Assembly: GCF_021646545.1 (NCBI RefSeq)
Contig: NZ_JAKIRP010000010.1
Coordinates: 248,001 to 312,000 of the forward strand
Source: Chitinophaga filiformis
GTDB taxonomy: Bacteria > Bacteroidota > Bacteroidia > Chitinophagales > Chitinophagaceae
DNA: 64,000 bases
Reading direction: 5' to 3'
The notes under the pieces were generated by a model. The model was not told where the DNA came from. It worked only from the letters and a program-made list of their open reading frames with translations, and made no database searches. Both the position numbers and the translations under genes were made by a program. Of the stretch, positions 44,587 through 52,020 are shown one piece after another (position 1 is the first letter of the stretch; every line of letters begins with the position of its first letter).

Positions 44587-44955
44587 TTACAGCACCTCGG
44601 GAGCCAGAGAGATAATCTTCATGTATCCCTTATCGCGCAGCTCACGGGCAACCGGACCGAAAATACGGGTACCGCGTGGCTCGTCAGAGTTGTTCAGCAA
44701 TACAACGGCATTATCGTCAAAACGGATGTAAGATCCGTCTTTACGGCGCAGCTTGTTTTTTGTTCTTACGATAACAGCTTTGGTTACCATACCTTTCTTT
44801 ACGCCACCACCTGGGATTGCATCCTTCACAGTCACAACGATCTTGTCACCCACTTTAGCGTAATCCTGGCCTGAGTTGCCTAATACCCTAATACACAGTA
44901 CCTCTTTGGCACCGCTGTTATCAGCCACATTCAGCCTTGATTCTTGTTGTATCAT
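44587..44955 (-). CDS. rplN: Ribosomal protein L14
   Basis: 122 residues; MIQQESRLNVADNSGAKEVL and ARELRDKGYMKIISLAPEVL. 50S interface protein. First gene of the spc part. Confidence 0.99.
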   Translation of the reverse strand: MIQQESRLNVADNSGAKEVLCIRVLGNSGQDYAKVGDKIVVTVKDAIPGGGVKKGMVTKAVIVRTKNKLRRKDGSYIRFDDNAVVLLNNSDEPRGTRIFGPVARELRDKGYMKIISLAPEVL

Positions 44956-45026
44956 CTTATGAGATTTGTAAGTTGTTTAGTCAGCGGCTCAACCCGGGAT
45001 TGCCGGAAGGAGCTTGAAACACATAA

Positions 45027-45284
45027 TTATTTTACTTTTTCGATAACTTCTACCAGTCTCCAGCATTTGTTCTTGCTCAGAGGGCGAACTTCCATGATTC
45101 TAACGGTATCGCCAATGCTGCACTCGTTTTTCTCGTCGTGCGCCATGAACTTGGTAGTTTTCTTAACGAACTTACCATAGATAGGGTGTTTCACCTTACG
45201 CTCAACGCTTACAGTGATAGTTTTCTCCATCTTGTTGCTGGATACCACACCAATCCTGGTTTTTCTTAATTTTCTTTCGATCAT
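45027..45284 (-). CDS. rpsQ: Ribosomal protein S17
   Basis: 85 residues, OB fold; RKTRIGVVSSNKMEKTITVS near the start, IMEVRPLSKNKCWRLVEVIE at the end. Last gene of the S10 part. Confidence 0.98.
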   Translation of the reverse strand: MIERKLRKTRIGVVSSNKMEKTITVSVERKVKHPIYGKFVKKTTKFMAHDEKNECSIGDTVRIMEVRPLSKNKCWRLVEVIEKVK

Positions 45285-45346
45285 TGTTGAAAGTATTTAC
45301 TCTTCAACCCTCCCGCTTTCACGACAGGATTAATGAATTTTATTAT

Positions 45347-45553
45347 TTAGGCTTGTGCGCCCAGTTCTCTTTTGCGCAGCTCGGTTTTCAGCTGTGCGAT
45401 CTGACGCCTGAGAGAGCGGATGCTCATTGGATTCTCGATCGGCGTAATTGCATGACTGAATGTAATTTTCTTCAGGCGTAATTGTTCCTCAGAGATTTTC
45501 TCTCTCAGGTCCTGGTCGCTTAAACCTTTCAGATCCAGCTTATCTTTTGCCAT
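45347..45553 (-). CDS. rpmC: Ribosomal protein L29
   Basis: 68 residues, two helices; ISEEQLRLKKITFSHAITPI and SIRSLRRQIAQLKTELRKRE. Near the tunnel exit. Confidence 0.97.
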   Translation of the reverse strand: MAKDKLDLKGLSDQDLREKISEEQLRLKKITFSHAITPIENPMSIRSLRRQIAQLKTELRKRELGAQA

Positions 45554-45625
45554 TGTTTTATAAAATTTCTGGTTTATCGTTTATAGTTATCTCTCGTTGC
45601 GTTTGCATTCCTGCAGGTTGCCGGA

Positions 45626-46045
45626 TTATGCAACGTAATCGGGACGCACTACAAATTTCACTTTGATTGGCAGTTTCTGTGCAGCCAGCTCCATTGCTTC
45701 TTTAGCTACCTGTAAAGGAACACCATCCGCTTCAAATAAGATACGGCCTGGTTTCACTACTGCAGCCCAATGGTCAGGAGCACCCTTACCTTTACCCATC
45801 CTCACTTCCAGTGGTTTGGCGGTAATAGATTTATCCGGGAATATACGGATCCACACGTTACCTTCACGTTTCATATGCCTGGTCAGAGCCACCCTGGCAG
45901 CTTCAATCTGCCTGTCGGTGATCCACTTAGGTTCTAATGCTTTCAGACCGAAACTACCAAAGGAAATCGCCGCGCCGCGCTTAGCGTTACCTTTGATGCG
46001 GCCTTTATGCATCTTCCTGTGTTTCGTTCTCTTTGGCTGTAACAT
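45626..46045 (-). CDS. rplP: Ribosomal protein L16
   Basis: 139 residues; MLQPKRTKHRKMHKGRIKGN, GKGKGAPDHWAAVVKPGRIL. It helps position tRNAs at the A site. 41 bp after rpsC, a spacer with GTTAAT(T) repeats. Confidence 0.99.
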   Translation of the reverse strand: MLQPKRTKHRKMHKGRIKGNAKRGAAISFGSFGLKALEPKWITDRQIEAARVALTRHMKREGNVWIRIFPDKSITAKPLEVRMGKGKGAPDHWAAVVKPGRILFEADGVPLQVAKEAMELAAQKLPIKVKFVVRPDYVA

Positions 46046-46086
46046 CTTGGTATTAGTTAATTGTTAATGTTAATTGTTAAGTAAGC

Positions 46087-46884
46087 TTATCTGCGGCCAC
46101 CACCACGATTGTCACCACCTCTTCTTTCGCCACCGCCGCGGTTGTCACCGCCTCTTCTTTCACCACCACGGTTATCGCCACCTCTTCTTTCGCCACCACC
46201 TGTACGGCCTTCACCGTCTTTAGCAGAAATAGCGTTCGGATTCAGATCGCGCTCACCCAGTACTTCACCTTTACAGATCCATACCTTGATACCGATCTTA
46301 CCATATACAGTCAGTGCGAACAGAGAAGCATAATCGATGTCCATACGGAAAGTGTGCAAAGGTACACGACCCTGCTTCATTTCTTCTGAACGGGCAATTT
46401 CAGCACCACCTAAACGGCCACCTACTTTAACCTTGATACCTTCAGCTCCCATTCTCAGCGCAGTCGCGATAGCCATTTTGATCGCACGTTTATAGTTGAT
46501 ACGGCTTTCGATCTGCTTGGCGATGGTTTCAGCTACGATGTTTGCATCTATTTCCGGACGACGGATCTCCAGGATGTTGATCTGTACGTCTTCTTTTCCT
46601 GTCAGTTTCTTCAGCTCTTCCTTGATGCGGTCTACCTCTCCACCACCTTTACCTATGATGATACCAGGTTTAGATGTATGAATGGTGATGATCAGTTTAC
46701 CTAAAGTTCTTTCAATCACTACTCTGGAAATGCCGCCTTTGTTGATACGGGCATTCAGGTAAGTTCTGATCTTGTTATCCTCGATCAGTTTGCCAGCAAA
46801 GTCCTTCTTGCCGCCATACCAATTGGAGTCCCATCCTCTGATGATACCTAACCTGTTACCAATAGGATTTGTTTTCTGACCCAT
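46087..46884 (-). CDS. rpsC: Ribosomal protein S3 with RGG-rich tail
   Basis: 265 residues. The usual S3 (KH domain with IIGKGGGEVDRIKEELKKL near residue 75, C-domain to about 222) is followed by a tail of about 40 residues made of repeats of GGERRGGDNRG. E. coli S3 ends at 233 without it. The tail resembles RGG boxes, which bind RNA. S3 lies at the mRNA entry tunnel, so the tail would project towards incoming mRNA. DNA of the tail is repetitive (46090-46205) and may vary in repeat number between strains. Confidence 0.98.
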   Translation of the reverse strand: MGQKTNPIGNRLGIIRGWDSNWYGGKKDFAGKLIEDNKIRTYLNARINKGGISRVVIERTLGKLIITIHTSKPGIIIGKGGGEVDRIKEELKKLTGKEDVQINILEIRRPEIDANIVAETIAKQIESRINYKRAIKMAIATALRMGAEGIKVKVGGRLGGAEIARSEEMKQGRVPLHTFRMDIDYASLFALTVYGKIGIKVWICKGEVLGERDLNPNAISAKDGEGRTGGGERRGGDNRGGERRGGDNRGGGERRGGDNRGGGRR

Positions 46885-46927
46885 GTTCTGGTTTATTTGT
46901 CTATTAGATAAATAGTTTTAGTTTCTT

Positions 46928-47287
46928 TTATTTTGCTTCCACTGCAGGACGGCTGTCAACAACGATTGTTACATGGTTGCTTCTCTTGCGAACACGATAA
47001 CCTCTACCCTGTGGCGCTGGACGCATTCTCTTCAGGATACGGCCGCCATCAACGAAGATGGTTTTAACATGCAGGTTAGCATCTTCCGCTCTTGTACCTT
47101 CGTTCTTCACTTTCCAGTTAGCAACGGCAGACAACAGCAGTTTTTCCAACGGAACGCTGGGATGCTTAGGATGGAATTTCAAAATATTCAGAGCTTTTTC
47201 TACATCCAGACCACGGATCAGATCCGCCAGCAAACGCATTTTGCGGGTAGATGTAGGATTATTGTTAAGCTTAGCTACTGCTTCCAT
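46928..47287 (-). CDS. rplV: Ribosomal protein L22
   Basis: 119 residues; AVAKLNNNPTSTRKMRLLAD, with the exit-tunnel loop RMRPAPQGRGYRVRKRSNHV near residue 88 (macrolide-resistance region, intact). Confidence 0.99.
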   Translation of the reverse strand: MEAVAKLNNNPTSTRKMRLLADLIRGLDVEKALNILKFHPKHPSVPLEKLLLSAVANWKVKNEGTRAEDANLHVKTIFVDGGRILKRMRPAPQGRGYRVRKRSNHVTIVVDSRPAVEAK

Positions 47288-47305
47288 TTTCTATTATAAT
47301 TTGTG

Positions 47306-47369
47306 ATTTGAGGTTCGAAGTTTGGGTTTAGAGGTGAATCAAAACCTCAAACTTTAAACTTCAAACGAT
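47306..47369. repeat. Hairpin of 7-bp repeats between rpsS and rplV
   Basis: TTTGAGG, TTCGAAG, TTTGGGT, TTAGAGG on one side and AAACCTC, AAACTTT, AAACTTC, AAACGAT on the other: two heptamer series that pair imperfectly with each other. Confidence 0.65.
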
Positions 47370-47372
47370 TTA

Positions 47373-47639
47373 CTACATTTTCTTGTTAGCGTGTCCTTTA
47401 AAGTTGCGGGTAGGTGCAAATTCGCCCAGTTTATGACCAACCATGAATTCAGTCACGTATACAGGGATGAACTTGTTACCATTGTGTACCGCAAATGTGT
47501 GGCCTACAAAATCAGGCGTGATAGTAGAACGACGGCTCCAGGTCTTGATAACAGTACGCTTGGTGCCTTCATTCATTTTCTCAACTTTCTGCTCTAATTT
47601 CTGGTCAACGTAAGGACCTTTTTTTATGGAACGACCCAT
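47373..47639 (-). CDS. rpsS: Ribosomal protein S19
   Basis: 88 residues; MGRSIKKGPYVDQKLEQKV, GHKLGEFAPTRNFKGHANKK. 30S head protein paired with S13. Confidence 0.99.
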   Translation of the reverse strand: MGRSIKKGPYVDQKLEQKVEKMNEGTKRTVIKTWSRRSTITPDFVGHTFAVHNGNKFIPVYVTEFMVGHKLGEFAPTRNFKGHANKKM

Positions 47640-47671
47640 GTCTTGTTGTTTTTATTCCTGATCCGCTTTAC

Positions 47672-47708
47672 CAGTTCCGCTTTTGCGTTCTCTGCGTCAG
47701 CGGAACTG
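47672..47708. repeat. Inverted repeat between rplB and rpsS
   Basis: Perfect 10-bp arms CAGTTCCGCT (47672-47681) and AGCGGAACTG (47699-47708) with a 17-nt loop. Confidence 0.6.
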
Positions 47709-47723
47709 TTAAGGCGTTAAGTT

Positions 47724-48557
47724 TTATAATTTCTTACCGTTTTTCCTGCTGATGATCAGTTTATCAGAGCTCTTATGCGGCTTTCTTGTCTTCAGACCTT
47801 TCGCATATTTGCCTGTTCTGGATCTTGGGTGACCACCGGAAGATTTACCTTCACCACCACCCATCGGGTGATCCACTGGGTTCATCGCCACACCACGGTT
47901 GCGAGGCTTGATACCTCTCCAACGGTTAGCACCTGCTTTACCGATGGACTGCAGCGCGTGATCTGAGTTGGAAACAGTACCTACAGTTGCAGCACAAGTG
48001 ATCAACACTTTACGCAGTTCACCAGAAGGCATTTTCAGTACGGCATACTTTTCTTCCTTGTTGGACAGCTGAGCATAAGTACCGGCGCTTCTCGCGATAG
48101 CACCACCTTTACCAGGCTGTAACTCGATGTTGTGAACAACAGTACCAAGTGGCATGTTCTTCAGCACCAGTGCATTACCAACTTCCGGAGCTGCATCAGG
48201 ACCGCTCAGTACGGTAGCACCTACCTGCAGACCCTGAGGAGCCAGGATGTAACGTTTTTCACCATCTGCATAGTTCAGCAGAGCGATGAATGCGCTACGG
48301 TTTGGATCGTATTCGATAGTCTTAACTGTAGCCGGAATGTTGTGTTTATCACGTTTGAAATCTATGATACGGTAGTGTTGTTTGTGACCACCACCAATGT
48401 AGCGCATAGACCTTCTACCCTGTACGTTTCTACCGCCGGATTTCTTAACAGGCTCCAGCAGGCTTTTTTCAGGAGTATCCGTGGTCAGCTCTGCGTACGC
48501 GTTGCCTATTTTCCAACGGGTACCGGCTGTCATCGGTTTGTATTTCTTCAGTGCCAT
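47724..48557 (-). CDS. rplB: Ribosomal protein L2
   Basis: 277 residues; RSMRYIGGGHKQHYRIIDFK near residue 50 and NPVDHPMGGGEGKSSGGHPR near 225, the loop reaching the peptidyl-transferase centre. Confidence 0.99.
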   Translation of the reverse strand: MALKKYKPMTAGTRWKIGNAYAELTTDTPEKSLLEPVKKSGGRNVQGRRSMRYIGGGHKQHYRIIDFKRDKHNIPATVKTIEYDPNRSAFIALLNYADGEKRYILAPQGLQVGATVLSGPDAAPEVGNALVLKNMPLGTVVHNIELQPGKGGAIARSAGTYAQLSNKEEKYAVLKMPSGELRKVLITCAATVGTVSNSDHALQSIGKAGANRWRGIKPRNRGVAMNPVDHPMGGGEGKSSGGHPRSRTGKYAKGLKTRKPHKSSDKLIISRKNGKKL

Positions 48558-48642
48558 GATCTAGTGTCGTGTTTAACTAGTTTCTATTATAAAAAGTGAT
48601 CTGCATATACATCCATCATCCTGTAGTTAACAGGAATGAGCA

Positions 48643-48942
48643 CTATATGTTAGCATACAGATCTATAGTTTCTCCCTGAGCCAGTGTAACAACCGCCTTT
48701 TTGTAAGAAGGTTTTTTACCAGCGATGAAGCCAGCCTTAGTAAAGCGCTGTTTAGCCTTACCCGGCATTACGGCAGTATTCACTTCAGCTACGGTTACAC
48801 CGTAAAATTCTTCCACTGCTTTTTTGATCTCCAGTTTGTTGGATTTTTTATCCACGATGAAGTAGTAGCGGTTGAATTTATCAGTGGCTTTGTTCACCTT
48901 TTCACTTACCACCGGTTTGATTAAAACGTCTGAAAGTCTCAT
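48643..48942 (-). CDS. rplW: Ribosomal protein L23
   Basis: 99 residues; MRLSDVLIKPVVSEKVNKAT. Docking site for trigger factor and SRP at the tunnel exit. Confidence 0.98.
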   Translation of the reverse strand: MRLSDVLIKPVVSEKVNKATDKFNRYYFIVDKKSNKLEIKKAVEEFYGVTVAEVNTAVMPGKAKQRFTKAGFIAGKKPSYKKAVVTLAQGETIDLYANI

Positions 48943-48998
48943 CTTTTATAGCTTTGAGTTGCGGTTGCCCGCAAGCTGTGTTTTTGTAATATTGACAA

Positions 48999-49637
48999 TT
49001 AAGCTTCTACCGGCTCTTCAGTGAAGATCTTAGCAGCACTCTCCGTGAGAACGATGTAGTTGCTGTTCATGATATCATAAGTATTGATATCGCTCAGCAT
49101 TACACTATCAACGGTAGGAATGTTCCTCAGAGACAGGTAAACATTATCATTGTACTCAGGCAGTACGAATAAAGTCTTACGGCCGTTTACATTTACATTC
49201 AGATTAGCCAGGATACCTGCAAACTGTTTGGTTTTAGGTGCATCCAGGTTCAGATCTTCCAGTACGATGATGCTGTTCTCTTTAGCTTTGGTAGACAGGG
49301 CAGAGATCTTAGCCAGATCTTTCACCTTTCTGTTCAGCTTAATATCATATCTGTGTGGCTTAGGACCGAAAATGGTACCACCACCTTTATACAACGGGTT
49401 ACGGATGTTACCTTTACGGGAACCACCAGTACCTTTCTGTTTGTGCAGTTTGCGGGAAGCACCCTTCACTTCAGCTCTGGTCTTAACCTTATGAGTACCC
49501 TGACGCTGAGCGGCCAGATACTGTTTTACAGCCAGGTAAATAACGTGGTTGTTAGGCTCCACACCGAAAATTTCCTCAGGAAGCTCAATAGTCCTGCCGG
49601 TTTTCTTACCTTCTTTATTTAAAATATCAACTTGCAT
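48999..49637 (-). CDS. rplD: Ribosomal protein L4
   Basis: 212 residues; KGTGGSRKGNIRNPLYKGGG in the tunnel loop near residue 70. In E. coli L4 autoregulates the S10 operon; here no E. coli-like leader was sought beyond the structured rpsJ-rplC gap. One base separates its ATG from the rplC stop. Confidence 0.99.
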   Translation of the reverse strand: MQVDILNKEGKKTGRTIELPEEIFGVEPNNHVIYLAVKQYLAAQRQGTHKVKTRAEVKGASRKLHKQKGTGGSRKGNIRNPLYKGGGTIFGPKPHRYDIKLNRKVKDLAKISALSTKAKENSIIVLEDLNLDAPKTKQFAGILANLNVNVNGRKTLFVLPEYNDNVYLSLRNIPTVDSVMLSDINTYDIMNSNYIVLTESAAKIFTEEPVEA

Positions 49638-49638
49638 G

Positions 49639-50256
49639 TTACTTCTGGATTAAAACGATTGAACCATTGTGGCCGGGAACGGAACCACTTACCAGGATAT
49701 AATTCTTTTCAGGGAATATCTTCAGGATCTTCAGACCTTTCACTTTCACCTGTTCGTTACCGGTCTGACCAGCCATACGCATACCCTTGAAAACGCGGGA
49801 AGGATAAGAGGAACCACCCACAGAACCAGGAGCCCTGCTTCTGTCGTGCTGACCGTGTGTAGCTTCACCCACACCGGAGAATCCATGGCGCTTTACAACA
49901 CCCTGGAAACCTTTACCTTTTGAAGTACCTACTACTTCAATAGTTTCTCCTTCTGCAAATATTTCGGTGGTAATGGTCTCACCAAGAGCTTTTTGTACAT
50001 CCGGGTTGCGGAACTCTTTTACAAATCTTTTAGGGGAGGTGCTTGCTTTCGCGAAGTGATTAAGTTCAGCTTTGGGAGTGTTCTTTTCTTTCTTCTCACC
50101 AAATGAAACTTGAATAGCGTTGTACCCATCAGTTTCTACTGTCTTTACCTGAGTTACAACGCAAGGACCGGCCTCGATGATGGTAACAGCAGTCTGCTTA
50201 CCATTCGGTTCGAAGATGCTGGTCATGCCGATCTTTTTACCAATAATACCTTTCAT
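49639..50256 (-). CDS. rplC: Ribosomal protein L3
   Basis: 205 residues; MKGIIGKKIGMTSIF at the start and GHGQHDRSRAPGSVGGSSYP-like central loop (reads THGQHDRSRAPGSVG) near residue 133, which carries the Gln that is methylated in other species. Confidence 0.98.
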   Translation of the reverse strand: MKGIIGKKIGMTSIFEPNGKQTAVTIIEAGPCVVTQVKTVETDGYNAIQVSFGEKKEKNTPKAELNHFAKASTSPKRFVKEFRNPDVQKALGETITTEIFAEGETIEVVGTSKGKGFQGVVKRHGFSGVGEATHGQHDRSRAPGSVGGSSYPSRVFKGMRMAGQTGNEQVKVKGLKILKIFPEKNYILVSGSVPGHNGSIVLIQK

Positions 50257-50470
50257 TATTATATATATTTTACCCAGCGCCTGGGGGTGGATCTTGCTAT
50301 CCCCAGGATGGGCGGTTTAAATGCTTTATTGGGCGGCCACCCAGAAGGCATGGCCTATATTTCGTTGAGTGTTGTTATCTGACCGGCAAAGGTGATTCAA
50401 CCCCTCTGCCAGGCAACAACCAGTCATATTAAATCAAATCAGGCAGACCTTTCGCCCACCTGCCGATGTC
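50257..50470 (-). other. Structured spacer between rpsJ and rplC
   Basis: A 214-nt gap, the longest inside the S10 part. On the minus strand it can form CCTGGGG/CCCCCAGG close to the rplC start and GGCAGGTGGGC...GGTCTGCC further upstream. No ORF. It may be an mRNA regulatory element for rplC onward. Confidence 0.45.
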
Positions 50471-50776
50471 CTACGCCTTGATTTCAACTTCCACACCGGA
50501 AGGTAAATCGAGCTTACTCAGCGCGTCTACTGTCCTAGAAGAAGAAGTGTAGATATCCAACAGACGCTTGTGCGTGCACAGCTGGAATTGCTCACGTGCC
50601 TTCTTGTTAACGTGCGGTGAACGCAGCACCGTAAAAATTTTCTTTTCGGTTGGTAAAGGAATTGGACCTGTTACCACGGCGCCCGTGTTACGCACGGTTT
50701 TAACGATCTTCTCAGCAGATTTATCTACCAGATTATGATCGTAGGACTTCAGCTTGATTCTAATTCTCTGAGACAT
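50471..50776 (-). CDS. rpsJ: Ribosomal protein S10
   Basis: 101 residues from the ATG at 50776 (MSQRIRIKLKSYDHNLVDKS); the frame continues upstream but that part lies in the leader. PLPTEKKIFTVLRSPHVNKK near residue 38. Also known as NusE, a transcription antitermination factor. First gene of the S10-spc-alpha block. Confidence 0.99.
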   Translation of the reverse strand: MSQRIRIKLKSYDHNLVDKSAEKIVKTVRNTGAVVTGPIPLPTEKKIFTVLRSPHVNKKAREQFQLCTHKRLLDIYTSSSRTVDALSKLDLPSGVEVEIKA

Positions 50777-50821
50777 ATGCAATGAACTTCTTCTTGTTTT
50801 TACCCTTACAATTTGGGAGGG

Positions 50822-50853
50822 CAAAGGTAACCCGTTTTTTTTTACTTCACAAA
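50822..50853 (-). promoter_or_regulatory. Promoter of the S10-spc-alpha block
   Basis: The minus strand reads TTTG (50850-50853), 20 bp, TACCTTTG (50822-50829), an ideal Bacteroidota promoter. The plus-strand block AATTTGGGAGGGCAAAGGTA (50810-50829) is identical to that at rpsL. Confidence 0.9.
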
Positions 50854-51017
50854 TAATTTGTGGAAAAATAAATCAGGAACTGTGAATATGAGGCCGGGAC
50901 AGCCTTTCATATTACACAAAGAAGTATAGCGAGGATCAGCAAAATACTGTTTTTCAATTAAATACCAAAAAAATCATTGTACAGGCTGCCAAAGACAATG
51001 TAATCCCATAACCGCCA

Positions 51018-51052
51018 TAAAAAAACAGGCCTCCGGGGAACCGGTGGCCTGT
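51018..51052 (-). terminator. Terminator of mini-peptide unit 1
   Basis: Stem ACAGGCCTCCGG / CCGGTGGCCTGT (51025-51052) with loop GGAA, followed on the minus strand by TTTTTTTA. Confidence 0.93.
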
Positions 51053-51097
51053 CCTGTCTGGGAATGCAATAAGCAATATTTCTCAACCTGTCAAACC

Positions 51098-51172
51098 TCA
51101 GATGGGTAAATTCCCCAACAAAGAATTCAGCAAGCTAAGACCTAAAGCCAATAACTGGTTTATTAAATCCAT
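51098..51172 (-). CDS. Mini-peptide 1, 24-residue hydrophobic
   Basis: The peptide starts MDLINQLLALGLSLLNSLLG and ends NLPI. It is leucine-rich and amphipathic, with no signal peptide and almost no charge. A core of 16 residues aligns without gaps to mini-peptides 2 and 3. It belongs to a self-contained unit: direct repeats (51295-51310), promoter-like TTTG (51234-51237), conserved leader (51202-51237), ORF, terminator (51018-51052). It could be a secreted or membrane-active peptide (phenol-soluble-modulin-like) or a type I toxin; no homologue is known to me. Confidence 0.6.
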   Translation of the reverse strand: MDLINQLLALGLSLLNSLLGNLPI

Positions 51173-51201
51173 AGTTGTTGAAAAAGGTTTTCCATAAGGT
51201 G

Positions 51202-51237
51202 ATGCCTACTCTCTTCTTGGTTTTCGGCAATCCCAAA
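51202..51237 (-). ncRNA. Conserved structured leader of mini-peptide unit 1
   Basis: From TTTG at the -7 position the leader reads GGATTGCCGAAAACCAAGAA and then GAGAGTAGGCAT. GATTGCC pairs with GGCATC (one bulge). It is identical to leader 2 over 23 consecutive positions except for the stem bases, which change together (G-C to A-T). Confidence 0.55.
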
Positions 51238-51294
51238 TGCAGACCACTTAATGGAGCATGGGCCTAAGTTAAGCGCATGCCCGGAAATAACATC

Positions 51295-51322
51295 CATTCA
51301 TTTCATTCATTATCAGTCGGTT
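51295..51322 (-). promoter_or_regulatory. Direct-repeat element of unit 1
   Basis: The minus strand reads ATGAATGAA-ATGAATG (period 9 here) after AACCGACTG. Located 123 bp before the ORF start; same element as at 26396, 51672 and 52021. Confidence 0.5.
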
Positions 51323-51398
51323 CGTATAGATGGAAAGACTGAACAGAAAATGAACAAAAGGGCTAATAATGAACAGGAATAGTGGTCTCCAGTACAAA

Positions 51399-51427
51399 TA
51401 AAAAGAGCTCCCCAACCGGAGAGCTCC
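51399..51427 (-). terminator. Terminator of mini-peptide unit 2
   Basis: Stem GAGCTCCCC / GGAGAGCTC (51405-51426) with loop AACC, followed by TTTTTATTT. A second hairpin at 51436-51471 (CCGTTCAGC/GCTGAACGG) lies in the 3' untranslated part. Confidence 0.9.
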
Positions 51428-51493
51428 AATAACTTGGAACCGTTCAGCCTCGTGGCTGCTGAACGGATTCCTGGGGAACAAGGAAACCTAACT

Positions 51494-51562
51494 TTACAGG
51501 CCGCCTAATAAAGAATTCAGGAACGCAATAAGTGTTGCCAGTAACTGATTTAACAGATCCAT
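51494..51562 (-). CDS. Mini-peptide 2, 22-residue hydrophobic
   Basis: The peptide starts MDLLNQLLATLIAFLNSLLG and ends GL. Paralogue of mini-peptide 1 (shared MDL, NQLLA, LNSLLG). The coding DNA differs from copy 1 at many third positions, as expected for a selected protein. Unit: direct repeats 51672-51688, leader 51582-51617, terminator 51399-51427. Confidence 0.6.
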   Translation of the reverse strand: MDLLNQLLATLIAFLNSLLGGL

Positions 51563-51581
51563 TTACTTAGATTGTTGATTA

Positions 51582-51617
51582 ATACCTACTCTCTTCTTGG
51601 TTTTCGGTAATCCCAAA
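51582..51617 (-). ncRNA. Conserved structured leader of mini-peptide unit 2
   Basis: Same leader as in unit 1, with GATTACC pairing to GGTATT in place of GATTGCC and GGCATC. The paired change supports a real stem. The ATG follows about 20 nt later, without a Shine-Dalgarno site. Confidence 0.55.
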
Positions 51618-51671
51618 GGTGATGATCATCTAATCCCGCCGCGAATTTAAAGGCTCACCATAACATTAAAA

Positions 51672-51700
51672 CATTCACTTTCATTCATCTTCAATCAGTT
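51672..51700 (-). promoter_or_regulatory. Direct-repeat element of unit 2
   Basis: The minus strand reads AACTGATTGAAG then ATGAATGAAA-GTGAATG, half sites 10 bp apart, 110 bp before the ORF. Confidence 0.5.
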
Positions 51701-51779
51701 ATGTCATTCTGTTCAGTTCGTACACACTACTAAATAAGTCCGCTGCTTTTTGTCACCGCTGCGGCAGCCAACCACCTTG

Positions 51780-51811
51780 CAAAAAAATGCCCCGGCAAAT
51801 TGCCAGGGCTT
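51780..51811 (-). terminator. Terminator of mini-peptide unit 3
   Basis: Stem GCCCCGGCA / TGCCAGGGC (one mismatch) with a 3-nt loop, followed on the minus strand by ATTTTTTTGC. Confidence 0.88.
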
Positions 51812-51839
51812 AAACATTTTAAATAATAATGCCCGTGTG

Positions 51840-51902
51840 TTACACAGCACGTAAGATCGTGTTCACAAATGCAAGGATTGCAGCGAGAATAGCAGCTGTC
51901 AT
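51840..51902 (-). CDS. Mini-peptide 3, 20-residue hydrophobic
   Basis: The peptide reads MTAAILAAILAFVNTILRAV. Its last 16 residues align to mini-peptide 2 with only conservative changes: ILAAILAFVNTILRAV against LLATLIAFLNSLLGGL. An in-frame GTG 24 bp upstream would add eight residues (VTPLKFSF). More diverged than copies 1 and 2 in leader and ORF. Unit: direct repeats 52021-52037, leader 51925-51952, terminator 51780-51811. Confidence 0.55.
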   Translation of the reverse strand: MTAAILAAILAFVNTILRAV

Positions 51903-51924
51903 AAAACTGAATTTAAGGGGTGTC

Positions 51925-51952
51925 ACGCCTACTCTATATGGTTTTCGGCAAA
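51925..51952 (-). ncRNA. Conserved leader of mini-peptide unit 3
   Basis: The minus strand reads TTTGCCGAAAACCATATAGA then GTAGGCGT: the same CCGAAAACCA and AGAGTAGGC blocks as leaders 1 and 2, with a 4-nt deletion in the loop. GCC/GGC pairing is kept. Confidence 0.5.
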
Positions 51953-52020
51953 CTCCAGTCCGCAGTAACATCGTCCCCCGCGAACCAGATAAAGGTAAAG
52001 TGTGATCACTATTCAACTCT

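Larger units (their letters stand above)
50777..51097. other. S10 operon leader and promoter region
   Basis: 321 bp. It holds the S10 promoter (50822-50853) and the terminator of the first mini-peptide unit (51018-51052). The stretch 50870-51010 shows no ORF or clear signal. Confidence 0.6.
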
